Shown one piece after another: positions 34,803-43,370 of a stretch of DNA of 59,224 nt. Location: NCBI GenBank assembly GCA_013151745.1, contig JAADHS010000233.1:1-59224 (forward strand), read 5' to 3'. The first letter of the stretch is position 1; each line of letters begins with the position of its first letter. Under the pieces are notes generated by a model. It saw nothing but the letters and a program-made list of their open reading frames with translations, searched no databases and was not told the DNA's origin. A program made the position numbers and the translations under genes. This stretch comes from Gammaproteobacteria bacterium. GTDB lineage: Bacteria > Pseudomonadota > Gammaproteobacteria > JAADHS01.

Positions 34803-37800
34803 TTAATCTCTATCTATAGTGTACAAAAGATCAGTGCCGTAATTTTTTCTACCTCTGCTCGCTTCAATAGACCATTTACTACTCAAGACTTGGCGAATAA
34901 CCAGTGTGGGATTAAATGTGTCGCCAACATTATCAACACGAATGTCGTCAATGCCAAAATGTTTGCTTATTTTTCTGGTTAAAAGGTCTCCACCCGCCAT
35001 GCTCAGTTGATTGGCGGCTTCTAACAGAAGTTTGCCCTCTTGCCGGGATCCTTTTTCGCGCATCGAGCGCCCCAGTATTAAATAGGACAGTGCATCAGTA
35101 TGATCCATTGCCGGTTCAGAAAAAAGTGACATTTCAGGTGCTGATAAAGGGCCTTGAACATTAACGCCCACTCTGATGCCTTTTTCAGGTTGCCGACTGG
35201 CGAGAATATCCAGCCCTGGATCATCAATAGGGCCACCCACGAATATAAAACGGCCACGATCTATGTTGAGATCTTGTCCGTAGGCTTTGAATTTTCCTTT
35301 GTTTAAACGTAATTCACCGATACCACTGGTCAGTTGGTCGGGGGTATCCATAATCACCGTCATACCTTGAATTTCAGTTTCAAGCCCCAGCCCTTTGAAT
35401 TTGATTTCGTCGCCAAGTTCAAGACGAATCATCGTCGAAATTTTAGGTAAGTTTGATTGAGTGGTTTGGTTTTGGGGCGATATAATTTTAACATCAGGAG
35501 AAATGGCAACCGCGTTACTTAAGTCGGTCGGCTCTAGTCTGGCATAAGGTACCCCGATTACGCCATTGATTTTGAGGGCTTCTTTGGATAGCTCAATATC
35601 AATATCTGGAGAGATCAGAGCTTCGTATTCAGGAAGGTTTAAAATTTGAAATCGCTCTCCTTTAATATTAAATGAAGTTTGCCATATCTTGGCATCATTT
35701 TGCTGCAACATCCCCTTTACTGAAATTTGACCAGGCCCTGAAGCCGCTTGTAACTGATAGTCTATTTGATTGAGGCGGTGACTCGTGCTTTGAAAGGAAA
35801 GATTGCTCAGTGTGATGCCGGGCCGGATTAGGAAAAGACGACCATCGTCCAAAGAAATATTGGCGTGTAATTGCGGCTGAGCAAGAGTACCAGAATAATT
35901 GATTTGAGCTTTTAGCTTGCCGCGACTACTACCAATTTCAGGTACGAAATTGGGCAAAAAATTTATTTTTTCCAGATCTAGTTGAATGAGCCCCTGACCT
36001 TGAAGGGTATGGTAGTCGAGTGGCTTGAGAGGATCGATAGTGAATTCGCCACTTGCCGTGATATTGCCATGCTCACCCACTTTGACAGTAGAAGAGAGCT
36101 TGGTGATGTTTTTGCTCAATGAAAGTTCGAACAAGGCGTCGCGGTAATTTAAATTCATAGCAGGTTCTTCTTTTTCGCTAAAATTAAAGCTACCATTGGG
36201 ACTGTGTAAAGTGATTTTCCCTTGTATGGGCGTTTTTTTTGATTGTGAAAATTGGCCTGAAAGATCAATATAACCCTTGGCTTGAATATTGTTTGGTATG
36301 TTATCTTGCAAAAGAGAGAGGGGGATTGCATTCGCATTAAATGCAACTAAAAAAGTTTGGCTTTTCTGCCAGTCAGCATTAAAACACATTGTTGTTTTTT
36401 TGCCTTGCAACCAGCACCAGGGTGCTAGTTTGATTGTACTTTTGCTGACACTAAATGTACTGGGTTTGGCTTGCCAGTCACCATACTGTTTTGATTCAAA
36501 AAAGGTATCGTTTATTTTTCCTTGCCAACGATATTGTTGATATTGTCCCTGAAAGTGGGTGTTCAATAGCATATCATCTTTTTTTATCAATAACTTAAGT
36601 TTATGCTCATTGGGGGTTCCATTTAAAGAGGCTGTTAAAACATCGATACTATTTTGAGCATTACCCAAGTTTTTGAGTGTCAATTGAATATGCGATTGAC
36701 TTTGTTCGTTGAAGTTGATGTTAAAGTTTGAATGTAAATTGTCTAGTTGTTGATCCTGAAAGCGTAAACGCGAACTGCTTGCTTTACCACTGATGTGCGG
36801 GTGGCGGGTCGACCCTGTAACGACACCTTGAGCCAGCAAATTGCCTGAGACTTCTTTTGAAATCGTGTTTAAACGAGGGGCATCGATAAGCCAGCTTAAA
36901 TGATATTGATCACTCAATTCACCCGATAAAACCACATGGTTTTCACCAAAGCTAAATACAAAAGGGGAAAAATTGATGGATTTTTTGTCATATAAAATTT
37001 GAGCATAGCCACTTACGGTTTGTTTTCTCAAGTTTCCATGCAAATTTTTGACAACAAGGTTCGCGCTCACTTCGTTATTTTCGGTGCGTGTTCCTGTTAA
37101 AGTGGCATTAAAACCTAACTGTCCAGCGAAGTCAGGCCAGCGGTACCCCGGGTTGAACCGTTTTGCAACCAGCGCTATGTCCCAGGATAGCTGGGGAGAT
37201 AATGTGATTTCACCCTGGCCATTAAAAGACCCGATGGTAGTGATGTTGTCAGGCTTGGCATATTGCTGGATTGAAAAATCAGACAAGACTATTTTTGATG
37301 GGCTACCCTGGCCGGTCAGGGTAATATCAGCCGCGCCCTCGGTTGAGTGAGTGATCACGCTGGCCAGTGTGAAGTCGTACGCACGAGTATCGCCAGACAA
37401 GTGTAAAATCCCGCCTGGACTGGATAAAGTAGTTTTGTCGTCTATCGGCAGATTCAGATTTGACCATTGGTATACCATGTCAAAATGCAAAGATGCCAAC
37501 GGATCAGAGACCGTTGCATGCATTTCAGATGAATAAGGTGCCGCAGTTTCAAGATTAACGTCAAATAATTTTAAATTGCCCTGAGTGTGTGCTTGCAGTG
37601 CGATAGGGGGAAGTTCACCTATATTGAAATTAAATAATGTGTCCAGTTCGAAAGGGTAATCACCCTGAGTGGTGAGTGAAGCTTGACCCGATGCGGTAAA
37701 ATATTCTGTAGTGATGTTGATTTTTTCTAATGTTAAATGGTTTTGATTTAAGGCCGCAGTAAAGCTCAAAGTAGACCAGGCAGGTAGAATCTCTTCAGCA

Positions 37801-38228
37801 TCATTGATAAAAACGACATCATTAATGCTGGCCTGTTGTATTTTTATCGAGATAGGTGAATAAAAGTCCGTCAGGCTTATATTTTGCGCTTCGGCTGAGC
37901 GGGTGAGCGGGTGTTGCTGGATGTTGATGTTGTTTATTGCAAGGCGATTGATTTTAAGCAAAGCTTTGAATAAAGCATCAGGCTCCCATAATATGCTTAT
38001 TTCCTCGATATGAACATCGGCTTGCGCACTGCGGTATTGAATATCGGACAAAGTGAGTGAACCACTGCTCAGTGTGCCATTGATGGCTGCAACCATGATG
38101 GGTTGAGGTGACAATTTCAGGGCGTAGTGTATCGCCCATTGGCTGCCTGTGGATGTTGTCACAATCCATACCAGAGCCAGGATGAGCAGGCTACTTGATG
38201 AGAGAAAAATAAGCGCGATTTTTTTCAT
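34803..38228 (-). CDS. tamB: Translocation and assembly module protein TamB
   Basis: AsmA-like bridge protein linking the inner membrane to TamA, implicated in outer-membrane protein assembly and phospholipid transport. 1141 aa from the ATG at 38228. The frame extends to 38264, but the ATG in TAATG fits coupling with the tamA stop. One N-terminal TM (KKIALIFLSSSSLLILALVW), a long beta-rich middle, and a conserved DUF490 C-terminus with LSYLILGRSM, GDLLTRKISKHFGIDDIRVD and KWSIEASRG. The family is usually 1200-1260 aa, so this is slightly short. Confidence 0.93.
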   Translation of the reverse strand: MKKIALIFLSSSSLLILALVWIVTTSTGSQWAIHYALKLSPQPIMVAAINGTLSSGSLTLSDIQYRSAQADVHIEEISILWEPDALFKALLKINRLAINNINIQQHPLTRSAEAQNISLTDFYSPISIKIQQASINDVVFINDAEEILPAWSTLSFTAALNQNHLTLEKINITTEYFTASGQASLTTQGDYPFELDTLFNFNIGELPPIALQAHTQGNLKLFDVNLETAAPYSSEMHATVSDPLASLHFDMVYQWSNLNLPIDDKTTLSSPGGILHLSGDTRAYDFTLASVITHSTEGAADITLTGQGSPSKIVLSDFSIQQYAKPDNITTIGSFNGQGEITLSPQLSWDIALVAKRFNPGYRWPDFAGQLGFNATLTGTRTENNEVSANLVVKNLHGNLRKQTVSGYAQILYDKKSINFSPFVFSFGENHVVLSGELSDQYHLSWLIDAPRLNTISKEVSGNLLAQGVVTGSTRHPHISGKASSSRLRFQDQQLDNLHSNFNINFNEQSQSHIQLTLKNLGNAQNSIDVLTASLNGTPNEHKLKLLIKKDDMLLNTHFQGQYQQYRWQGKINDTFFESKQYGDWQAKPSTFSVSKSTIKLAPWCWLQGKKTTMCFNADWQKSQTFLVAFNANAIPLSLLQDNIPNNIQAKGYIDLSGQFSQSKKTPIQGKITLHSPNGSFNFSEKEEPAMNLNYRDALFELSLSKNITKLSSTVKVGEHGNITASGEFTIDPLKPLDYHTLQGQGLIQLDLEKINFLPNFVPEIGSSRGKLKAQINYSGTLAQPQLHANISLDDGRLFLIRPGITLSNLSFQSTSHRLNQIDYQLQAASGPGQISVKGMLQQNDAKIWQTSFNIKGERFQILNLPEYEALISPDIDIELSKEALKINGVIGVPYARLEPTDLSNAVAISPDVKIISPQNQTTQSNLPKISTMIRLELGDEIKFKGLGLETEIQGMTVIMDTPDQLTSGIGELRLNKGKFKAYGQDLNIDRGRFIFVGGPIDDPGLDILASRQPEKGIRVGVNVQGPLSAPEMSLFSEPAMDHTDALSYLILGRSMREKGSRQEGKLLLEAANQLSMAGGDLLTRKISKHFGIDDIRVDNVGDTFNPTLVIRQVLSSKWSIEASRGRKNYGTDLLYTIDRD

Positions 38229-39964
38229 TACAATGCCGGGCCGAATGATAAATGAAAACGCCATGGTTTGGCGCTGGGATCCAGTCCTTTGGCAATATCA
38301 ATACGTACGGCACCAAATGGGGTATGCCAGCGTGCGCCGAGACCGATACCATCAAAAAGTTTGGGTGGCCAAGTATTGAATGCGTTGCCGGTATCGTAAA
38401 AAAAGGCACCACTCCAATTTTCTCTCAACATATGTTCGTATTCGATACTGCCGACCAGTAATTGTTCGCCTCCCAAATTATTTGGGCTCAGTGAGTTATA
38501 GGCATAACCACGAATTGAATGATCTCCCCCCGCATAAAAACGAAGTGTGGGGGGCAGGGTCGCCAGAGAACCAAAGCGAGTACTGGCAATATCTGCCCGG
38601 AAGATGAATCTGCCCGATTTTCCGCCAGGTAAAACAAACGTTACGTTGCTGGTGGTTTGTAAGAAATGAGCGTCAGAAGCCAGTTTAGGGTGCGCCCCCT
38701 TGATATCTAAAGAAAGTCGTAAACTTTTTTTTGGGAACGTTTTTTGAGCTGAGGCTACACGTCTCCAGGTTATTCCAGGAATAAGTAAATTGGACTTTTC
38801 ACTTTGTGTCCCGGAGACATAGGCATCTGTTTGATAGTTGAGATACATTGTTTCTAACCAACCAGGATAACGTTGTATGCTTCGATTAACGCTATAGAGA
38901 AAGGTTTCAGTTTCAGTGTTGGGTATGGATTGATCATTTATCCATGAAAAAGAAAAGCGTAATGAGTCAGTGCGAGGATCTGCTATTGGAATAATATAGC
39001 GGCTGGTGAAGTTACTCTTGATTTCAGATAATTTTAGTTTGCTGTTAATGCGATGGCCGCGACGATTAATCCGTCTATTAATCCAGCCTAAACTGCCTCG
39101 TGTTCCTGTGTCGGTTCCATAACCCATACCCAGAGTATAACGGTGCTTTTTTTTAGCCTCGGTGGTGACTTCAACAGGAACACGTTGATTGACGGCGGCA
39201 GCTTGATTGGCACGCACTTCTACGCGAGAGAAAAGGTCACTGTCATTCAGTGCATTTTGAAAATCAAATAATTGAGCTGTCGTATAAGGGTCACCCGCTT
39301 TGAAGCGGGCGTAACGGCGCAAATAATCCTGGTTGACGATCACATCATTAAAGTTAATGCTGGAAAAATAATATTGTTTACGCGTGTTAATGGTGATGTT
39401 GATCGTCGCCAGATGAGTTTCTGGGTACACTTTGATGCTTTTGTCTTCAAAGCTGGATTGGAGGAAGCCGATTGTCAGTGCTTTTCGCAGCAGGGCGCGT
39501 TTCCCTTTTTCATATTTTCCGTGATGAAGGATGTCGTTTATTTTTAAAGGGAAATTATTGACCAGCTTCATGAGTTCAGGGTGCTGTTGTGCTTCTCCTA
39601 GAATAGTGATGTTGATGGCTTTGATGCGCACAGGTTGTCCCAGCTCGACGGTATAACTGGCATGCCATATTTTTTTTCGGAAAATGAGTTCGGAGCTGAT
39701 TTTGGGTGCATAGTAGCCATAAGCTTGCAATGCTTTTGTGATGTCGTCTGGTGCGCGCCGATGGAGTAATTTAATGCGATAGGTGGGTAAATTGGTTTGC
39801 TCTTTAAGTTGATTGAGTAGCAGAATAGACTCCAGGCTTTTTGTGAGTTCCTTATTTAACCCTATAATTTTTGCTTCGACAGCCTGCTTCTCCGCATTCG
39901 CCAAAGACGGGTAAGACAATAACAGCGTGAGTGTCATAAGTAGGTTGACGATTCGTAAAAACAA
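38228..39964 (-). CDS. tamA: Translocation and assembly module protein TamA
   Basis: Omp85-family outer-membrane protein with three POTRA domains and a 16-strand barrel. From the TTG at 39964 it is 578 aa, close to E. coli TamA (577), and starts with a good signal peptide ending PSLANA. The frame is open to an ATG at 40084, which would leave only 27 bp to the divergent prmB. POTRA regions lie at about 25-260 (LGQPVRIKAINITILGEAQQ), then the barrel with TLRFYAGGDHSIRGYAYNSL and GIGLGARWHTPFGAVRID. The stop overlaps tamB (TAATG). Confidence 0.92.
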   Translation of the reverse strand: MFLRIVNLLMTLTLLLSYPSLANAEKQAVEAKIIGLNKELTKSLESILLLNQLKEQTNLPTYRIKLLHRRAPDDITKALQAYGYYAPKISSELIFRKKIWHASYTVELGQPVRIKAINITILGEAQQHPELMKLVNNFPLKINDILHHGKYEKGKRALLRKALTIGFLQSSFEDKSIKVYPETHLATINITINTRKQYYFSSINFNDVIVNQDYLRRYARFKAGDPYTTAQLFDFQNALNDSDLFSRVEVRANQAAAVNQRVPVEVTTEAKKKHRYTLGMGYGTDTGTRGSLGWINRRINRRGHRINSKLKLSEIKSNFTSRYIIPIADPRTDSLRFSFSWINDQSIPNTETETFLYSVNRSIQRYPGWLETMYLNYQTDAYVSGTQSEKSNLLIPGITWRRVASAQKTFPKKSLRLSLDIKGAHPKLASDAHFLQTTSNVTFVLPGGKSGRFIFRADIASTRFGSLATLPPTLRFYAGGDHSIRGYAYNSLSPNNLGGEQLLVGSIEYEHMLRENWSGAFFYDTGNAFNTWPPKLFDGIGLGARWHTPFGAVRIDIAKGLDPSAKPWRFHLSFGPAL

Positions 39965-40111
39965 TTTGCTTTGCAACTCTAAAAAAGTAGGCCAGGGATT
40001 CACAAGGGCGCAAAATATCGCTAAGCTGCTATACTTAAAAACGTTCGAAATATATCTTTGATCCTGTTTTAATAATTGTATCATGGGTGGTGAATCAATG
40101 GTTTATAAAGG

Positions 40112-41056
40112 ATGTTGGTGCGTGTGTCGGAAATAGATAAACTATCAAATTCAGAGGTGCCAGTCGATCAGCTAGAAACGATATGTGACTATATCCGCTG
40201 GGGAGCGAGTCGTTTTAATGCCTCAGAGCTCACTTTTGGGCATGGTGCAGATAATGCTGTTGATGAAGTTTTGGCTTTGCTGATGCATGTTTTGCATTTA
40301 TCTGTACCTTTGGCGCCTGAGTTAATTCAAGCGAAATTAACTCAGGACGAGCGTCGTGCTGTGGTAGCGATATTTACAAAAAGAATTAATGAGCGAGTGC
40401 CCGCAGCTTACCTGACAGAGACCGCCTGGTTTTGTGGTTTGGATTTTTATGTGAATCGTGACGTACTGATTCCCCGTTCTCCTATTGCTGAGCTGATTGA
40501 ATGTGAATTTACCCCCTGGGTAGAAGAAGAACAGGTGTTTAAAATATTGGATCTTTGTACGGGTAGTGGCTGTATCGCCATTGCTTGCGCATATCACTTT
40601 TCAGGCGCTGAAGTTGATGCTGCTGATCTATCGCTAGCTGCGTTACAGGTTGCGCAAACGAATATTGAACGACTGGATGTTGCCGATAGAGTGGCTACGA
40701 TTCAGTCTGATCTGTTTACTGATATTAAAGAAACAGAGTATGACATTATTGTTTCCAACCCTCCTTATGTCTCCAGCGATGAGTTCGCTTCATTGCCCGA
40801 AGAATACAAGCATGAGCCTGAGTTGGGTCTACTTGCAGGAGACGAGGGTCTGGCGATCGTTGCTCGTATTTTAGAGCAGGCAGCGGCGCATTTGGCTGAC
40901 AACGGGATCTTAGTGGTTGAGGTCGGAAATACCCAGCTTGCAGTACAGGAAGCCTTTCCGCATATGCCGTTTACATGGCTGGAATTTGAGCGAGGAGGGC
41001 ATGGCGTTTTCCTTTTAACTAAAGACGAATGTCAGAGTCTCGCCGAAACCTTATAA
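40112..41056 (+). CDS. prmB: Ribosomal protein L3 glutamine methyltransferase
   Basis: N5-glutamine methyltransferase of ribosomal protein L3, 314 aa. Class I AdoMet fold with ILDLCTGSGCIAIA and catalytic NPPY (SNPPYVSSDEF). The PrmB form is distinguished from PrmC by PRSPIAELI (PrmC has PRPDTE) and by the N-terminal helices. AAAGG lies 4-9 bases upstream of the ATG. Divergent from tamA. Confidence 0.94.
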   Translation: MLVRVSEIDKLSNSEVPVDQLETICDYIRWGASRFNASELTFGHGADNAVDEVLALLMHVLHLSVPLAPELIQAKLTQDERRAVVAIFTKRINERVPAAYLTETAWFCGLDFYVNRDVLIPRSPIAELIECEFTPWVEEEQVFKILDLCTGSGCIAIACAYHFSGAEVDAADLSLAALQVAQTNIERLDVADRVATIQSDLFTDIKETEYDIIVSNPPYVSSDEFASLPEEYKHEPELGLLAGDEGLAIVARILEQAAAHLADNGILVVEVGNTQLAVQEAFPHMPFTWLEFERGGHGVFLLTKDECQSLAETL

Positions 41057-41219
41057 AAATACAGGATCACAGGTGCATTTAGAATGAAAATTTCGTAAAT
41101 TCTCTTGTTTATATGCGCTGAAAGTGGGGAGTACTCATATCACTTTCCATTTTGTGGTGAAATAATAGACAATATAAAAATAGTACTCTATTTTCAGCGC
41201 TAATCGAGTTATCAGTGGG

Positions 41220-41254
41220 TTATCCACAGCTTTATCCACGGAGATTGTGGACAG
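41220..41254. promoter_or_regulatory. Cluster of DnaA-box sequences
   Basis: TTATCCACA at 41220-41228 matches the strong DnaA consensus exactly; TTATCCACG follows at 41232-41240 on the same strand, and CTGTCCACA (7 of 9) at 41254-41246 on the other. They lie in the 236-bp gap between convergent prmB and ygfZ, where no promoter is needed. No other origin feature (13-mers, dnaA, gidA) is seen. Confidence 0.5.
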
Positions 41255-41292
41255 AAGTACGGAGTGTTGCATCTCTTTTCTTTTTTTCAAAT

Positions 41293-42339
41293 TCACATCG
41301 GTATTGTGTAGGGAAGTATCCTCAGTTTGATCAGATGACCTTGTTCATCTTGTAAATTTGTAGAGGTATTCGTACTGCTGATTTCTACGACTGCGAGTAA
41401 TAAATAGCCGCCTTCTGCCGAGGGTTTTGCGGTGACAATCGTACCCACTTTTCGCTCTTCAGGGTTTTTCCCCTGAAGAAAAATGTTGCTTCCGGCAAGG
41501 GGGAGGGTCTCTGCCGGAGTATGGAATAGTGCCATGCGGCGCTTCAATTTTCCGCGGTAATGGGTTCTTGCGACTATTTCTTGGCCTGGGTAACATCCTT
41601 TTTTAAAACTAATACCATTGATCAGGTCGAGGTTGGTCATTTGAGGGATGAAGAGTTCCTGTGTCGCGGTGGTGATAGTGGGTATGCCACTAATGATGTC
41701 GATTAAATCCCATGCATCGGTACCAACAGGAGCGGCATCGACATTAAAAATATTCCAGACGGGTTTGATATCATTGCTTTCGCCAATGATGAGACATCTG
41801 GGAAAGAGTCCGGGAAGACGAATCATGTTTAGCTTGTCAGTATTTGTACAATGATAGTTTTTTTGTGGTGTGCTGATCGTTTTTTGCTTAGAGAGTTGGT
41901 CTGTTAAATCAGGGCTTGATATCCCGATACAGACTAAACTGTCACTCGCATCTTTAAGTGTGACTTTTGCGTTAAGAATAAATATTCTCAATCTGTCTAT
42001 AACCGGTTGAACCAATTCCCGGGGGAGCTGTAAATAATAGGTGTCACCGCGTAAAAAAACACAAAAAATAGCTAATAATCGACCCTTGGGCGTGCAATAA
42101 CCATTGAGTTGTGCAAGAGCGAGAGAGACTTGATTAATGTCATTAGTAAATTGGTTTGCGAGAAATGTTTGCGCATCTTCACCATGAACAGCAATCAATC
42201 CATAATGCGAAAGGTCGGAGATAACGGAGCCTGTGGTGACAACGTGTCGCTCTCGCACAGGATTGCCAAAATGGGTTACTTCATTGTCTTTGAATTCAGC
42301 GCCAGCATGGCTTAAAAAGGTTTTCCAGTCGTCTCTCAT
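41293..42339 (-). CDS. ygfZ: Folate-binding protein YgfZ (Fe-S cluster maintenance)
   Basis: GcvT-like folate-binding protein that supports Fe-S enzymes such as MiaB. 348 aa from the ATG at 42339 (AAGGA upstream; the frame is open to 42387). It carries the diagnostic FKKGCYPGQEIVARTHYRG motif with the conserved Cys, and LIAVHGEDAQTFLANQFTND near the start. Its occurrence near sdh and sdhE is common in gammaproteobacteria. Confidence 0.93.
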   Translation of the reverse strand: MRDDWKTFLSHAGAEFKDNEVTHFGNPVRERHVVTTGSVISDLSHYGLIAVHGEDAQTFLANQFTNDINQVSLALAQLNGYCTPKGRLLAIFCVFLRGDTYYLQLPRELVQPVIDRLRIFILNAKVTLKDASDSLVCIGISSPDLTDQLSKQKTISTPQKNYHCTNTDKLNMIRLPGLFPRCLIIGESNDIKPVWNIFNVDAAPVGTDAWDLIDIISGIPTITTATQELFIPQMTNLDLINGISFKKGCYPGQEIVARTHYRGKLKRRMALFHTPAETLPLAGSNIFLQGKNPEERKVGTIVTAKPSAEGGYLLLAVVEISSTNTSTNLQDEQGHLIKLRILPYTIPM

Positions 42340-42455
42340 TTTCAGAGTGTCCTTATTGAATATCAATGGTATCCCTATATATATCATAGCTTATCAGTCA
42401 AGGAAAAAATAAAGTATAGGGTAGATTATTTTAATAAACAGGTTAAACTACGCAA

Positions 42456-42650
42456 CATACCCGTGGCACTTGAAGTTCAGGAGGCGCCAGGGGCTAAATA
42501 ATGTTACATTCTGCTGGTCTATCATCCTGTATTTGGTTTTAGAAAAGGGTGATGTATTGAGTAATAGCAGGCTATTGAGAGGCATTTGCAACGCAGTCAT
42601 GGAATGTAGGGCGTACACTTAGCGCCTGAATCTTAATCGCTACGGGTACA
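42456..42650 (+). repeat. TATACCCG palindromic element, diverged copy (195 bp) abutting sdhC
   Basis: Left end CATACCCGTGGCACTTGAAG, right end GAATCTTAATCGCTACGGGTACA. The centre keeps GAGTAATAGCAGGCTATTGAG and CGCAGTCATGGAATG but is longer than in other copies. The sdhC ATG starts at 42652, one base after the element, so the whole leader of the sdh operon lies in it. The rest of the ygfZ-sdhC gap (42340-42455) holds no other recognised feature. Confidence 0.8.
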
Positions 42651-42651
42651 T

Positions 42652-43035
42652 ATGGTCACCAAACAAAAACGACCCATATTTCTAGATTTGAGGCGGATCC
42701 GTTTTCCGGTCACGGCTTTCACCTCTATACTACACCGAATCAGTGGTGTAGTTTTGTTTCTATCCATACCTTTTCTAATACAGTTATTGGCCATGTCCTT
42801 GGCAAATGAAATAGCGTATGAGCGTGCGGTTGAATTACTAAATGAAATCTGGGTGAAGCTGTTTTTGTGGATTGCATTGTGGAGTTTACTGCATCATTTG
42901 CTGGCCGGAATTCGGTTTTTATTCCTTGATATCGATGTAGGTGTCGCGCTAGAACAAGCACGTCGATCAGCACGTTGGGTTAATATTGTTGCCGCAGCAG
43001 GGGCTGTTATTATTGGCTGGGTCGTGTTGTTATGA
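42652..43035 (+). CDS. sdhC: Succinate dehydrogenase cytochrome b556 subunit
   Basis: Membrane anchor subunit of complex II, 127 aa with three TM helices. N-terminal KRPIFLDLRRIRFPVTAFTS and SILHRISGV (quinone-site region); heme ligand in SLLHHLLAGIRFL. Alignment with E. coli SdhC from memory supports the ATG at 42652, although no Shine-Dalgarno precedes it: the bases upstream are the end of a palindromic repeat. It overlaps sdhD by 4 bp. Confidence 0.94.
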   Translation: MVTKQKRPIFLDLRRIRFPVTAFTSILHRISGVVLFLSIPFLIQLLAMSLANEIAYERAVELLNEIWVKLFLWIALWSLLHHLLAGIRFLFLDIDVGVALEQARRSARWVNIVAAAGAVIIGWVVLL

Positions 43036-43370
43036 GTTGGCGAGCGCAGGGGTTTCGAGCTTGGTTGCTGCAAAGATTCACCGCTATTTACATGTTATTG
43101 TTTTTGATTTGGTTTTTCTGCGCATTGTGGATTAATTCTCCGGTGGGTTATATCGAGTGGCGCACTTGGCTGGGTAGTACCACTGTGGCCATACCGGTTA
43201 CCATTTTTTTTATTGCATTACTGATGCACGCCTGGGTGGGTATGCGTGATGTCATTATTGACTACATGCATGTTCTTGCTGTTCGTCTCGTTTTGTTAAG
43301 TATTGTGGGACTGAGTTTGCTGTACATGGCTTTATGGGTGATGCAAGTGTTATTTCGGGCGGTTTTATGA
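43032..43370 (+). CDS. sdhD: Succinate dehydrogenase hydrophobic anchor subunit
   Basis: Second anchor subunit, 112 aa, three TM helices, with the heme-ligand motif LMHAWVGMRDVIIDY. It starts in an ATGA overlap with sdhC and ends in an ATGA overlap with sdhA, so C, D and A are translationally coupled. Confidence 0.94.
   Translation: MSWRAQGFRAWLLQRFTAIYMLLFLIWFFCALWINSPVGYIEWRTWLGSTTVAIPVTIFFIALLMHAWVGMRDVIIDYMHVLAVRLVLLSIVGLSLLYMALWVMQVLFRAVL

Noticed and set aside
38229-38264. Upstream start of TamB
   Set aside because: It would overlap tamA by 37 bp; the ATG at 38228 in TAATG gives a clean signal anchor and coupling.
41215-41260. Chromosomal replication origin
   Set aside because: There are only three boxes, no AT-rich 13-mers, and none of the usual neighbours (dnaA, dnaN, mnmG, rpmH).
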